Positions 28,124 through 37,916 of a stretch of DNA of 64,000 bases are shown piece after piece. Origin of the DNA: Nostoc mirabile CHAB5784 (GTDB taxonomy: Bacteria > Cyanobacteriota > Cyanobacteriia > Cyanobacteriales > Nostocaceae); NCBI RefSeq assembly GCF_020829645.1, contig NZ_JAIVFS010000021.1:48879-112878 (forward strand), in the 5' to 3' direction. A model generated the notes under the pieces. The model saw only the letters and a program-made list of their open reading frames with translations. It did not search any database and was not told where the DNA came from. Each line of letters starts with the position of its first letter. Within the stretch, counting starts at the first letter, position 1. Both the position numbers and the translations under genes were made by a program.

Positions 28124-29446
28124 TTAGCTACCGAGTAAAAATCTGATGATTCTCTCAACAATAGGATAAACAAACTTAAAAGACAAAGTAATAGATGGTT
28201 GATTTCTTTTTACCCAAACAATAGCACCTTTCACATCCTCTATTTGTTGATGACTCATCAAATTCAAAAATGCTTTCTGTCTTTCTTGCAGTGATTCGTC
28301 ATTAGAATTCCAAATTTCTTGAATTACCCAGTTCTCCATTATTGAAGAGATAAAAATAAAAGAATTATCTCCGGTATTTGCAGAATTTTTAATGATGCAC
28401 TGTTCTTGTAAATTTCTTAGTATTTTGTCGTATTGGCTAAAAATTGATTCAATGTTTGTGATATCATATTGTCTATCTTGACTCAGGCGACCCCTCAATT
28501 TTGACAAAACCATCAACATTAATAAATATTGCTCTTTCTTATCACATCTTCTCCAAAGACTATCGAAAAATGGATCAGTGCTGCTTTCAAATTCTCTAAT
28601 AAAATTTTTAACATACTCTTCAATAGAAGGTTGGTTTTCATTCCTGAGTTCTTGATATAGTAAAAAACAAGCAGTTTGTAGCAGCTTTGGATGCCCACCA
28701 GCAATTTGTTCTAGTGCTTCTCTTAATTGCGGTGTAATTGCTCGATTAAAGAATTGTAGTAACTGATCAACTTCATTATTGTCAAAAGGTTTTAATTGTC
28801 GAAATAAATAATGGTTATACCAGGGTGACTGATTAGGATTGGTACTTGGTCTAATATCATTTAGACGTTTTTGTGAAGTGACAATCACAGATAAATTTCG
28901 CCTTTGCCCAGTACCAGTATAAACAGCCAAGCTGCGAAATTCACCCAAAAATTGCTGCATATTCTCCTCAGAGTATTGCTGATTGGGTGAAAGAGCGAAA
29001 TCGTAATCATCTATCAGCAATACCAAGTATTTGCCTTTGGTGTCTAGTTCCCTTAATATTTGGCGTAAACTGTCTTGAGATGCCCTACCTTCTTCTATCA
29101 GAGTATTTACTTGCTCTTGTAATTCTGCTTCAGTATCTAGATTATTTCTTACTAAACACAGTAATTTTGTCCAAAAACCAGAGTCAGTAAAAGGGCTTAT
29201 CTCTTCACAACTAAAACGAACTATCACTGCGAATGATATATCTTGCCTGTTCTGTTCCCACGTTTGAGCAGCAGCTAGTTTTGCTAATAGCGACGTTTTT
29301 CCTGTTCCCAGCCCACCCCACACTGCTAAATGACCGCGGTTATATATCTGGTCAAAAGCTGTTTGAATGATAGAGTTTCTACCTATAAATTTTTCTGATG
29401 GGACACTATCTCCAGGGAAGAAAGGATTTGGTGAGTTGAGAAACAT
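28124..29446 (-). CDS. AAA/STAND-type ATPase, soluble
   Basis: The 440-residue protein begins NPFFPGDSVPSEKFIGR, parallel to its two downstream neighbours. It has Walker A GGLGTGKTS (44-52), Walker B LVLLIDDYDF (141-150) and a GGHP motif (IAGGHPKLLQTACF). A winged-helix-like C-terminal half follows, without a membrane segment. The aspartate pair in Walker B (DDYD, not DEFD) is a variant of the neighbours' motif. As first gene of the likely operon it could be the cytoplasmic partner of the fusion protein. That pairing is inferred from position and shared N-terminal signature only. Confidence 0.8.
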   Translation of the reverse strand: MFLNSPNPFFPGDSVPSEKFIGRNSIIQTAFDQIYNRGHLAVWGGLGTGKTSLLAKLAAAQTWEQNRQDISFAVIVRFSCEEISPFTDSGFWTKLLCLVRNNLDTEAELQEQVNTLIEEGRASQDSLRQILRELDTKGKYLVLLIDDYDFALSPNQQYSEENMQQFLGEFRSLAVYTGTGQRRNLSVIVTSQKRLNDIRPSTNPNQSPWYNHYLFRQLKPFDNNEVDQLLQFFNRAITPQLREALEQIAGGHPKLLQTACFLLYQELRNENQPSIEEYVKNFIREFESSTDPFFDSLWRRCDKKEQYLLMLMVLSKLRGRLSQDRQYDITNIESIFSQYDKILRNLQEQCIIKNSANTGDNSFIFISSIMENWVIQEIWNSNDESLQERQKAFLNLMSHQQIEDVKGAIVWVKRNQPSITLSFKFVYPIVERIIRFLLGS

Positions 29447-29833
29447 ACTGGTTTTCTTAGCTGTATAGTTTGGGATGCTGAATTTTTGGGCTACGGCATT
29501 GGTATCATCAGACTTTGATCAATAGCCTTGCTGTACTGCAACTTTGAGTACAACAGAGATATCATCTTTTAAATCATAATTGTGAAATATATAACGCCGA
29601 GTTTTTACATAGGCATTCAAAATAAAATAATAATACCATCAATACAATTGCGCTTTAAAGCGAATTTGTAAATAAAAGCTAAGAGACCATTTATAAAGTA
29701 AATCTTTAGAAAACAAAACGACGCAACATAATACGAGTCATAACAATATGGCAGCTTCACTCCTGCACGGGAAGACGTTCATAATCCTTACTAAGAGGAT
29801 GATATTAGTTAAACCATGCAAATGTTCTTTATA
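29447..29833. other. Intergenic region upstream of the ATPase cluster
   Basis: No gene or repeat was recognised. It should contain the promoter for the 440-residue and fusion ATPase genes. Confidence 0.4.
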
Positions 29834-30079
29834 CTACCCAGCGCTTGGGTAAAATCGCCTGTACGCTGCATTACCCCAACATGAGCTTGAATCATCAGCA
29901 ATCTCAATTGAATCTTTAACATTCTCCCAGAGTATATGTGATGCCAACTTTTCATTTTTTAAATAACGATTGATTTTATCGTGACTTATTTGAGTTAGAT
30001 GTTCAGCTAGATTTGTAATTGTGTAATTAATTTGACTACTCAATAAATATTGACAATAGTCAAGCTTAGTAAACTTCAT
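29834..30079 (-). pseudogene. Truncated IS701-family-like transposase, N-terminal part
   Basis: From the ATG at 30079 the frame reads MKFTKLDYCQYLLSSQINYT, then NLAEHLTQISHDKINRYLKN and LWENVKDSIEIADD, the usual first 65 residues of a transposase common in Nostoc (IS701/IS4-like). After that it turns into unrelated sequence; the DDE catalytic part is absent. The copy is dead. Confidence 0.7.
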
Positions 30080-30178
30080 TGCTAGATAAAAAACCATTAT
30101 TCCCGGATTTCTCATCCAGACGCTTTCTTTCTTAAATAAATTCCTTTTACTTGAGGAATGTACCTTTTTGCTCTCAGC

Positions 30179-30360
30179 CTAGCGCTCTTCCATCACTCTC
30201 TCCAGATAAAAAAACAATAATCCTTGCTACACAAGACTTTCAGGCAAAACACATGATTCTAGCCATAATGTTAGAAAATAAAGCTCGAAACCCAGTTTCT
30301 GTCTCTTGTTTAAAAGTTGACTGAGATTTTTCTTTGACTAGAGTGATGGAAGAGCACTAG
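30179..30360. mobile_element. 182-bp MITE with 17-bp inverted ends and CTAG duplication
   Basis: The left end CGCTCTTCCATCACTCT and right end AGAGTGATGGAAGAGCA are inverse complements with one mismatch, and both are flanked by CTAG. IS701-family elements duplicate a YTNR tetranucleotide, and CTAG fits. The element lies 100 bases from the transposase remnant and is probably a non-autonomous derivative. Confidence 0.7.
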
Positions 30361-30476
30361 TCTCATCTGTATAACAGTAATTTTGTACTGGTTTAGCCTT
30401 CACTTTTTTAGAAAGTATGTGCCAGTTGCGTAAGTCCTGTAATCAAAATCACTATGACGCGGCTGATTTTCGTGGC

Positions 30477-31508
30477 TCAAACAAGACTAACAGCCGCCTG
30501 TAACATTCGTATTGTCCCAAGTTCAGCATTTATTTCCACTTCCACACCGATTGGCAAAGTAAATTTATCCTTAATATGACCAATCATTGAACCGTACCAA
30601 GCAGGAATACCTAAAGGAAGTATGTGTTGTTGTAATACTTGCATTAATGTAAATGGCGGTTCATCTCCAAGACTACATTTAGTGCATTGCCCAAAGATAA
30701 AGCCAGCAATTTGATTAAGTATCCCAGCAGTTTTTAACTGCGTCAGCATCCTATCTATACGATAAACATCCTCGCCAACTTCTTCCACAAACAAAATATT
30801 TTTGTTCCAAGAAGGTAGGTAAGGTGAACCTACCATCGCTGATAACACTGACAAGTTTCCACCCACAAGTTTACCCCTCGCCTTTCCTGGTGCTATTATC
30901 TCCATCCGCACTTCGCTAGGGTTGAGATTTTGCATAGTCACAGCTTCAGCATTAAATAGGATGCGCTTGAAGTAATCGACTGTAAATTGATTCCAGGTAG
31001 ACGTAGCAACTGGCCCATGAAAAGTAATTACTTGACTACGGGCATTAATTGCCAACAATAGCGTCGTAATATCGCTGTAACCGATGATAATTTTCGGATG
31101 GGAGCGGATTAGCGAGTAGTTGAGTAGGGGTAAAATGCGATTACAACCCCAACCACCACGCATGGGAATGATTGCTTTTATGGAGCGATCGCTAAACATC
31201 AAGTTTACATCCTGGGCGCGATCGGCATCTTTACCCGCTAAATAGCCATAACGGTCTAAAATATGCTTCCCCAGCTTGACTTTTAACCCTAACTGTGAAA
31301 CCGATTGCTGCGCTGCTTCGATGTCTTTAGCGTCAACGATACCCGCAGGGGAAATCAATCCTACGGTATCGCCAGCTTTCAGGTGGGGCGGCTTGCTGCT
31401 GGTGTTGAGAGATGGCTTACCTTGGGCGGTAAATGATGGTATCTGGGTGGCTAAGGTAGCTAGTCCACAGGTTGTGATAAATTCCCGACGTTTGATATTC
31501 ATAACCAT
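30477..31508 (-). CDS. LD-carboxypeptidase, Tat-exported (family S66)
   Basis: The 343-residue protein has an N-terminal twin-arginine signal, NIKRREFITTCGLATLA. In the mature part the S66 family order is visible: LKAGDTVGLISPAG, MRGGWGCNRILPLL, the nucleophile Ser145 in IIGYSDITTLL, Glu in LFVEEVGEDVYRIDRML, and His in MIGHIKDKFTLPIG. It removes the terminal D-alanine from tetrapeptides of peptidoglycan (LdcA activity). Unlike E. coli LdcA, it would act outside the cytoplasm. ATG at 31508 or, two codons on, 31502. Confidence 0.88.
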   Translation of the reverse strand: MVMNIKRREFITTCGLATLATQIPSFTAQGKPSLNTSSKPPHLKAGDTVGLISPAGIVDAKDIEAAQQSVSQLGLKVKLGKHILDRYGYLAGKDADRAQDVNLMFSDRSIKAIIPMRGGWGCNRILPLLNYSLIRSHPKIIIGYSDITTLLLAINARSQVITFHGPVATSTWNQFTVDYFKRILFNAEAVTMQNLNPSEVRMEIIAPGKARGKLVGGNLSVLSAMVGSPYLPSWNKNILFVEEVGEDVYRIDRMLTQLKTAGILNQIAGFIFGQCTKCSLGDEPPFTLMQVLQQHILPLGIPAWYGSMIGHIKDKFTLPIGVEVEINAELGTIRMLQAAVSLV

Positions 31509-31612
31509 TTAGTTGGGGACTAGAGACTGTTTTTCTAATACCTAGTACCCAGTTTTGTAAAAAGTAGTTATAGCACAATACAGTTCAGTTAGCGCCAAAA
31601 ATCTTAAACTGC

Positions 31613-31687
31613 GTAGGTTGGGTTGAGGAACGAAACCCAACATTTGCGGGGCTTTGTTGGGTTGCGCTTTGCTTAACCCAACCTACA
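31613..31687. repeat. REP-like palindrome, GTAGGTTGGG family
   Basis: Ends GTAGGTTGGGTTGAG and TTAACCCAACCTAC are inverted. The inner part repeats AACCCAACA/TGTTGGGTT. It is the same family as 10769-10890 and 46559-46633. Confidence 0.8.
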
Positions 31688-31862
31688 ATTTTTCTATTAG
31701 CAAGGAACTTCAGTTCCTTGCGGGACATAACTTTTACGTTAAGTTGACACCAATGGGCAATGCCATGCCCAAACAGCAGCGTATTTGTATCATTATTAAA
31801 GTGAAATGGTATGACGAATTGTAATAGGTTATAGCAACGCCTAAATCATTCATAAAAAGTTA

Positions 31863-31894
31863 GATCCCCGACTTCTAAAAGAAATCGGGGATCT
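31863..31894 (-). terminator. Rho-independent terminator of the dynamin/KGK genes
   Basis: Arms AGATCCCCGA and TCGGGGATCT, extended inward by partial pairing, are followed on the minus strand by AACTTTTTATG. It lies 63 bases past the stop of the KGK gene. This hairpin is also a common dispersed repeat in Nostoc. Confidence 0.55.
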
Positions 31895-31956
31895 GGACAC
31901 CGCGAATTTTCACAAATCAAATAAGATTGCTATATGTAAATTTTGATTGACTAATT

Positions 31957-32337
31957 TTACTCGTGAATCATGCGGCGAAGATCATCAAGAGGCGACTCTG
32001 GTTCGGTGATTTCTGAATTGTTGCTGTTAGTTATTTGTATATCTTCCTCTTCAATATAAAATTCAACGCTTATTTTAATTTTAACTTTCCCCTTTTTCCA
32101 GCTTGGAGAACCTAGTGTTAAAATTTCGCAATCTGTGCCTTTCTGAAACCAATTCCCATTCGGAGACTGTTTTCTATTTATTCCTTGCCTACTTAATTCT
32201 TGATTCAATATAGATTCTAACGTGGAGTTAAATGAGGTATCCATTGCTTGTTTAAATTTAGCAATTTTATATGTGTTGCCTCCGAAGTCCAAAACATCAC
32301 CATCGTTACACTGTATTGGCTTGAATTCATCTTGCAT
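31957..32337 (-). CDS. KGK-domain protein
   Basis: The 126-residue soluble protein has the motif W-x-K-G-K-x-x-I...EFY (SWKKGKVKIKISVEFYIEEE) at about residues 78-98, after which the cyanobacterial KGK family is named. The N-terminus MQDEFKPIQCNDGDVLDFG is also typical. The family function is unknown. It follows the dynamin-like gene by about 115 bases on the same strand and shares its terminator. Confidence 0.75.
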   Translation of the reverse strand: MQDEFKPIQCNDGDVLDFGGNTYKIAKFKQAMDTSFNSTLESILNQELSRQGINRKQSPNGNWFQKGTDCEILTLGSPSWKKGKVKIKISVEFYIEEEDIQITNSNNSEITEPESPLDDLRRMIHE

Positions 32338-32453
32338 ATCAACCTCAATTTTTTAAATTTATACTTTAGGCAAAACTGTAATTAGTGAGTGTTTTAGCAC
32401 TCACTAAAAGCTACAATTATCTCAAATCATCTTTGAGATTAAAATTAAACCTT

Positions 32454-34886
32454 TTATACCATCTCTGAAACCAAAAACTCCTTATTAGCAAACTTACCTA
32501 AAGTATCAAATGATTCACCAATTACAGGCAAAAAATTGTCATATAATTGCATTGCCTGTAAACAAGTATTAATACTAGAAGCTGCTGAATTATATGCGGC
32601 AATATTTTCTTCAACAACATTTAATAATCGTCGATTATTCGCAATTTTTTCTTCAGCTTCTTGTTCCAATGTTTTCTCTAAATAAGCACGCGCCTGTGGA
32701 TATTGCTGCAAAATTTCATCTGCTTGCTGATTTGCCATTGGTAATAAGTGAGTTTTAAGGGTTTGGTTGATGGTTTGACGGAAAGATTTACGAATAGTGT
32801 GGGAAACTTTTGGTTCAAAATCTAACTTCAATAATTGCCTAATTGCTGGTTCCGCTTCCACAATACTTTCAGCGTCGTAACCTTGAGAAGTTTGTGATAA
32901 AGTTTGGCGAAATTGATATATAGAAAAAGTGCCTTCATCGTAAAATCTCGGACTTTCTCGCACGAAGCGATCGCACTCTACACTAGCTGCACTAAATAAT
33001 GCTTGAGCAACTCCTTTTTCTAAAATTCTCATCTCTTGTTCAATACCACCATCATTATCTAACAAACGATACAACTGGCGATAATATTCTGACTTGCGAA
33101 TCTTTTCAATCAACCTCTGAAAATAATTCGCCACTACTTGCTGAGAAGATTCAACCAAAATATCTTCTAATTGATTTGCTAAGTAATAAAACGCCTCTAC
33201 TAAAATAGCAATTAAAGGTGCGGTAGCGTTGCGAGGATGGCTAATGGTTGCACGTCGGTAAGCATAAGCTACAGAAAAAGTATCTAGCAATTCATCTAAA
33301 CGGCGAATCATTCGTGATTGCAATTGCTTAAAATCTGCTTCAAAAGCATCACAGGAATTATTAATTATTTGGTTAACTTCTTCTGTGATATGCTCATGAA
33401 AGTCTCTACCAATTTGCTGGAGTTGCTGATTTAGGTGTTGCAACTCTTGCGCCTTCATCGTCTCAATTTCTTGGGGCTGACTATCTAAATTCCGTTGTAC
33501 ACTCTGATAATGTTTTTTCAGCTTAATACAAACATTTTCCAAATCATCAGCAAGATTTTTAAATAATTGGGGACGCTTTTCTTCTGTAAGATAGCGAGTA
33601 ATTGCTGTGCGAAATTCTTCAGTTCCACTATCTTTAATTAGCTGTTCTATAATTTCATTTCCCCAATCTCCCAGAATCCGCACATAATTTTGATTTGGGG
33701 TTTCAAAGCCGTTAACAGAGACACGAAATTTACTGGAAGACAGCTTTCTTGAATTTACACAGTAGTTGTTAAAAGCATAGACAAATTGTGGTGTTTCTTC
33801 TTTACCATCTAAACCTTTAATACTTTCTGCAAAAACAGAATCTAAACCAAATCTATCTTGGTGGTTTGTCTGTTTAATCTGACTGCCGTAAAATCCTAAT
33901 AATCCACTTGTTTTATAAACCTTGCTTGAATTGCCAAATTGCCCACTAATTAAATCATCTAATCGTTGCCGTAGCTGAGTATTATACCAAGTTTCATCGA
34001 TGCGGTTGAAGATATAGAAAACGCGATCGCGTACTCCCCCATTCTCCCGCATTAATTCCAAAAGTTCTGTTTCTTCTTTTGTCATCTCACCTGCCGAAGC
34101 AGGTTTTAGCACACACACCACCGCCGAAGTATCAGGATGTTGAATTTTTGCATAAGTTAGCTGTGCATCTTTCTCTACTGGTGCATCTATACCCGGCGTG
34201 TCAATAATTACATTACCATCTTGTAGCAAAGGATGATTACAGTAATATTCTATTCGCTTCAATACTGCACTGTTTCTACCACGACGGGCATATCCAGCCG
34301 CTTCCTTGAGATTGGAAAAGTTAAATTGCTCCATTGAATATGTAGCATTATTAACCGTGCTGATGCGATCGCGGTTTGCTATATATCCCTCTAGCAACAA
34401 CATTAACGCCTTCGCCTGTTTTGCACGTTCTGATTTATTCTCACCACCCTCCTGCTGAATAATCGCTTCAGAACCTTGGCGTAGTAAGTTAATTACATCA
34501 GCTTGGTTAATATTCGCTACTGTCTTAAATCCTAGCTGCTGACACAAAGAAACTGCTTGTTCCCGAATCTCTACTTCACTTAAAAATGTCAAAACAACAC
34601 GTTCTTTATCTACTTCTGCATACTCGATTTTGCATTCTGTACCTGTAGCGTGTCCCTCTGCACTGTAGAGTAATTCCCTCTCCAATAGTGCATTGATTAG
34701 CATTGATTTACCAGCGCTAAACGCACCCGCAAACACAATCTCAAACTTTGGAGAAATCGCCTTACTTAGAGAAGTTTGTACAAGTGTAATATCTTGGAAA
34801 CGTAGTGTTGGCTCTTGCTGTAAAAGTTGTAATATAGACTCAACCTGCTCTTTCAAATTTTTGCACTGAAGGGGTAAATCTGACAT
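32454..34886 (-). CDS. Dynamin-like GTPase
   Basis: A protein of about 810 residues with a dynamin-family GTPase domain: P-loop GAFSAGKS near 54-61, switch Thr in HATGTECKIEY, DTPG near 229-232 and NRID near 294-297. The rest is long helical stalk, with coiled coil around 450-500 and helices to the end, as in bacterial dynamin-like proteins that remodel membranes or act in abortive phage defence. The ATG at 34886 is preferred to the one three codons upstream because AGGA lies at proper distance from it and directly against the other. Bacterial dynamins often come as pairs; here there is only one. Confidence 0.85.
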   Translation of the reverse strand: MSDLPLQCKNLKEQVESILQLLQQEPTLRFQDITLVQTSLSKAISPKFEIVFAGAFSAGKSMLINALLERELLYSAEGHATGTECKIEYAEVDKERVVLTFLSEVEIREQAVSLCQQLGFKTVANINQADVINLLRQGSEAIIQQEGGENKSERAKQAKALMLLLEGYIANRDRISTVNNATYSMEQFNFSNLKEAAGYARRGRNSAVLKRIEYYCNHPLLQDGNVIIDTPGIDAPVEKDAQLTYAKIQHPDTSAVVCVLKPASAGEMTKEETELLELMRENGGVRDRVFYIFNRIDETWYNTQLRQRLDDLISGQFGNSSKVYKTSGLLGFYGSQIKQTNHQDRFGLDSVFAESIKGLDGKEETPQFVYAFNNYCVNSRKLSSSKFRVSVNGFETPNQNYVRILGDWGNEIIEQLIKDSGTEEFRTAITRYLTEEKRPQLFKNLADDLENVCIKLKKHYQSVQRNLDSQPQEIETMKAQELQHLNQQLQQIGRDFHEHITEEVNQIINNSCDAFEADFKQLQSRMIRRLDELLDTFSVAYAYRRATISHPRNATAPLIAILVEAFYYLANQLEDILVESSQQVVANYFQRLIEKIRKSEYYRQLYRLLDNDGGIEQEMRILEKGVAQALFSAASVECDRFVRESPRFYDEGTFSIYQFRQTLSQTSQGYDAESIVEAEPAIRQLLKLDFEPKVSHTIRKSFRQTINQTLKTHLLPMANQQADEILQQYPQARAYLEKTLEQEAEEKIANNRRLLNVVEENIAAYNSAASSINTCLQAMQLYDNFLPVIGESFDTLGKFANKEFLVSEMV

Positions 34887-35021
34887 ATTCAGCATCCTGA
34901 TAATATTTTTGTATATATTAGTAATATTTATTGTGGATATGGCTCAGAAAAATCACTGATAAAATTAATCTTGTTGATTTGCTGTATATTACTTAAACGG
35001 CTAATTAATGACTATTGACTA

Positions 35022-35218
35022 ATGAAAATTTTTGCTATCAGATTAAAACCCCATGACGATTTAAGATAAAGCTTAAAAATTTTGTCAAACACAAAGACAT
35101 CAAAGCAGGGTTTATATTAAGTGCCATTGGTAGCCTAGAAGAAGCAAAAATTCGCTTTGCTAATCAAGCCATTAGTACAGTATTAACCGAAAAATTTGAA
35201 ATCATCGCTCTCATATAA
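35022..35218 (+). pseudogene. PPC/DUF296-domain gene with internal stop and lost 3' end
   Basis: From the ATG the frame reads MKIFAIRLKPHDDLR, then TAA at 35067, then continues in frame SLKNFVKHKDIKAGFILSAI and GSLEEAKIRFANQ. This is the PPC (DUF296, plants-and-prokaryotes conserved) DNA-binding domain. The internal stop is one change from a CAA codon. After EKFEIIALI the gene is cut by a repeat element. Confidence 0.75.
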
Positions 35219-35356
35219 TGTCCGCTTGATTGCTTATTAAACCCGAAGAACCCCACCCCGCCAAAGCTACGCTTTGTCTCCCCTCCCCGCAGGCGGGGAG
35301 GGGCTGGGGGTGGGGTGTAATGGCTGTGGTTAGCATAACTATTTATGCGGACATGA
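35214..35356. mobile_element. MITE-like element with ATAATGTCCGC ends
   Basis: The left end ATAATGTCCGC and right end GCGGACATGAT are inverted. The interior holds GGGGAGGGG palindromes. It truncates the PPC gene. Another copy, inverted and partial, lies at about 46818-46915, and an ATCATGTCCG end recurs at about 50694. Confidence 0.65.
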
Positions 35357-35540
35357 TAAGCTAAACCACATCTAGTTTGTATAATTTGAAATTGTACATT
35401 TCCTGTGGGGTGGGCGTCTCGCCCGCCCAATATATGCAAGTTAAATGTGGAACAGCTTATCAAGGGCTATTTCATTAGAGATATGGGTGAAAAAGAATGT
35501 AGAGGCGTAGTACTGCTACATCTCTACAAAGGTTCTGGAT

Positions 35541-35672
35541 CAATACGCTTGGGTTAAGGCTAAAACTCTTTATCAAAGTCAAATTTTTAACGAACCGCAG
35601 AGGCGCAGAGAAGCCAGTGCGTTGGGCGGGTTCCCCGACTTGAAGCAACTGGCGCGAAACAGAGAGAAGAGA
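35541..35672. repeat. Dispersed repeat, inverted copy at 50790-50946
   Basis: CAATACGCTTGGGTTAAGGC through GAACCGCAGAGGCGCAGAG to GGCGCGAAACAGAGAGAAG is repeated on the opposite strand at 50790-50946, and its core is at 17781. Confidence 0.75.
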
Positions 35673-35768
35673 AAAAAATCCTTAACCCAAGAGTATTGGG
35701 TTCTGGATAAGCTGATATGCGTCTAAATTATATAAACAATTGCAACTCTGCATCTCTACGTTCGTTTC

Positions 35769-37916
35769 CTACTGAGGTTCTGTCTGCTGCGTTGGTGTCG
35801 GTGTAGGAGTGGGGGTTTCTGTGGGAGTTGGTGTAGGAGTTGGCGTGGGTGTTTCCGTGGGCGTTGGTGTTTCCGTGGGCGTTGGTGTTGGCGATGGGGG
35901 AGGGGTGGGATTTTCTGCTGTGATGCTGAGTTGATAATCTACTGGTTTCGATGCTGTGGAAACCACAACAAACTCGTAAAATCCGTTTTCTGGTAATTTA
36001 GTTGACAAACTTCGCTCTTTAGAATCTTCTAAAAATTTGATTTTGCCAGAGGGTGAATAGACTGATAACAAAACTTGGGAATTTGCTTGTAACTTCAATT
36101 CCAGAGATTGCTCTTTGGCAAGTCCAGCAATGAATACTTTACCATCACCAGGTTGGAGAGTACCACTGACTGTTTTGCTGATAGCGCCCGGATCAAAGAC
36201 AAGTTTTTGGAAAGCGCTACCGGCGAGGATAGCACTGAGTTGATCGCTAACAAATCCATACCAAACTTGTCCAATGGGCTGATCTTGAAAATCTTTACCA
36301 CGCTGTTGGGGGAATACACTTAAAAAAGCGGCATCTCCCAAATCATACAAAGAACGACTACCAACGTTGATTTTGTTGACTTCCACTTTCCAGCGATCGC
36401 GTTCAGCTGTTGTATAAGTTCCCAGTTGTCGGCGTGTATTATAACTCAGTGGCGCTAGCTTTTCCAACAATTCTGAAGCTGTTTTATCCCATTCTGCCCG
36501 CAAACCCTCATCAAGAGGGCCATCGCTGAGAGTGCGTCCTCGTAAACTGGGATTTCTGTCCCAAAAAACTTGATTCACCAAGTTCACGTAAAAGTTAGAA
36601 TTAATACCCAACTGTTGACGGCGATCGCTTAATCTTTCTTTACGCTGCCGTTCAGCTGGTGAATATTGCGCTAAAGGATCGGTTGCTTGATCACTGGTTG
36701 GGGTTGGGCTGGCTGTAGGATTAGGTTTGTCCCCTATATCTCGGCTGCTATTCACTCCCCACCAAAGTAATCCAACAGTACCAGCTACTACCGCCGCCAC
36801 TAGGAAGGTTTTTGTTGGTGTCCACCAGCTTGTGGGCTGAGGGTATGGGGGAGATGAGGGGTATGTAGCTTTAGCTTCCGATGGGGGAGGTGGAGAGACG
36901 GCGACGGTGGCGGATGTGGGTTGTGGTGGGGCGGGGTATTGAGTTGGGGGATTAGCTGGGGGCGGGTTGATAGCTTGGAGTACTTGACTGGCTGATTGAT
37001 AGCGATCGCTTGGTCTGGCAGATAACATTTTATCTAATACCTGGGCCAAAATTGGACTCAGGCTTACTTCCCGTCGCCATTGCCAGGTAAGGTTGTAGGT
37101 ATCAATTAATTCTTGGGGTTGTTTCCCTGTCAGTAAAACCAACATTGTTGCGCCCATTGCATACAAGTCGCTGTGGGGAGATACTAACCCAGTTTGCATC
37201 TGTTCTGGGGGTGCAAATCCTACCTTACCCAATAGGGTTGGTGATGGGGAAGATGCAACTATGCCGGGTTGATAATATTGGGAAGCAACGGTTGCTACTA
37301 CTTGTTTGACACCGCCAAAATCAATTAACACTGGCAGTTTGTCAACAGTGCGAAGCATTAAGTTATCTGGAGATATATCTCGATGAATAACGCCTATGGA
37401 GTGGATATACTCCAATACTGGCAAAATTGAAAGCAACAATTGGCGCACTTCCGCCTCTGTAAAGCGCAAACCCTGTTGTAAGCGGGTATTTAACAAAGAA
37501 TTGTAAGTTTCCCCTTCTACATAATCTTGCACCAAAAACAGATATTCTTTCCCCCCTAAGTTCATCCGAAGCAGTTCCCGGAAGCGGGGAATTTGGGGAT
37601 GTTGCAGTTTATAAAGAACACTGGCTTCTCTCTCAAACAGTTCTTCAGCTTTTTGGACAACGTAGGCGGTTTGAACTTGGGGGGAAAATTCTTTTAAAAC
37701 ACAAAGTTCGCGGAAACGGTTGACATCTTCAGCTAAATAAGTGCGTCCGAAACCACCCTGGCCAATTTGACGCACAATCACATAGCGATCGCCTAAAGTT
37801 AGTCCCGGTTGGATACTATAATTCATGGGCGTATCCAACAATTTTTCACCACACTGGAGACAAAAGCGACTACCTGGGGAATTTTCATGTCCTTGAGAAC
37901 AATATATTTTAGTCAT
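35769..37916 (-). CDS. Membrane Ser/Thr kinase with zinc ribbon and PPC-like domain
   Basis: This 715-residue kinase starts with a zinc ribbon (Cys6, His10, Cys19, Cys22). The kinase domain has GQGGFG 52-57, Lys75, HRDISPDN 178-185 and DFGG 199-202. After a Pro-rich linker is one membrane helix (about 369-388). Outside are a conserved domain (about 432-565, shared with the next kinase), a pre-peptidase C-terminal-like beta domain (about 575-670) and a tail of PTPTETPT repeats. It should phosphorylate proteins in response to an external or wall signal. It is transcribed after its paralogue, with 85 bases of heptamer repeat between them. Confidence 0.88.
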   Translation of the reverse strand: MTKIYCSQGHENSPGSRFCLQCGEKLLDTPMNYSIQPGLTLGDRYVIVRQIGQGGFGRTYLAEDVNRFRELCVLKEFSPQVQTAYVVQKAEELFEREASVLYKLQHPQIPRFRELLRMNLGGKEYLFLVQDYVEGETYNSLLNTRLQQGLRFTEAEVRQLLLSILPVLEYIHSIGVIHRDISPDNLMLRTVDKLPVLIDFGGVKQVVATVASQYYQPGIVASSPSPTLLGKVGFAPPEQMQTGLVSPHSDLYAMGATMLVLLTGKQPQELIDTYNLTWQWRREVSLSPILAQVLDKMLSARPSDRYQSASQVLQAINPPPANPPTQYPAPPQPTSATVAVSPPPPSEAKATYPSSPPYPQPTSWWTPTKTFLVAAVVAGTVGLLWWGVNSSRDIGDKPNPTASPTPTSDQATDPLAQYSPAERQRKERLSDRRQQLGINSNFYVNLVNQVFWDRNPSLRGRTLSDGPLDEGLRAEWDKTASELLEKLAPLSYNTRRQLGTYTTAERDRWKVEVNKINVGSRSLYDLGDAAFLSVFPQQRGKDFQDQPIGQVWYGFVSDQLSAILAGSAFQKLVFDPGAISKTVSGTLQPGDGKVFIAGLAKEQSLELKLQANSQVLLSVYSPSGKIKFLEDSKERSLSTKLPENGFYEFVVVSTASKPVDYQLSITAENPTPPPSPTPTPTETPTPTETPTPTPTPTPTETPTPTPTPTQQTEPQ

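Noticed and set aside
29834..30360. A complete insertion sequence
   Set aside because: Only about 65 transposase residues remain, and the inverted repeats bound a separate 182-bp segment.
35164..35463. Minus-strand frame of 99 codons
   Set aside because: It covers the palindromic element and has repeat-type composition; the PPC remnant on the other strand explains the left part.
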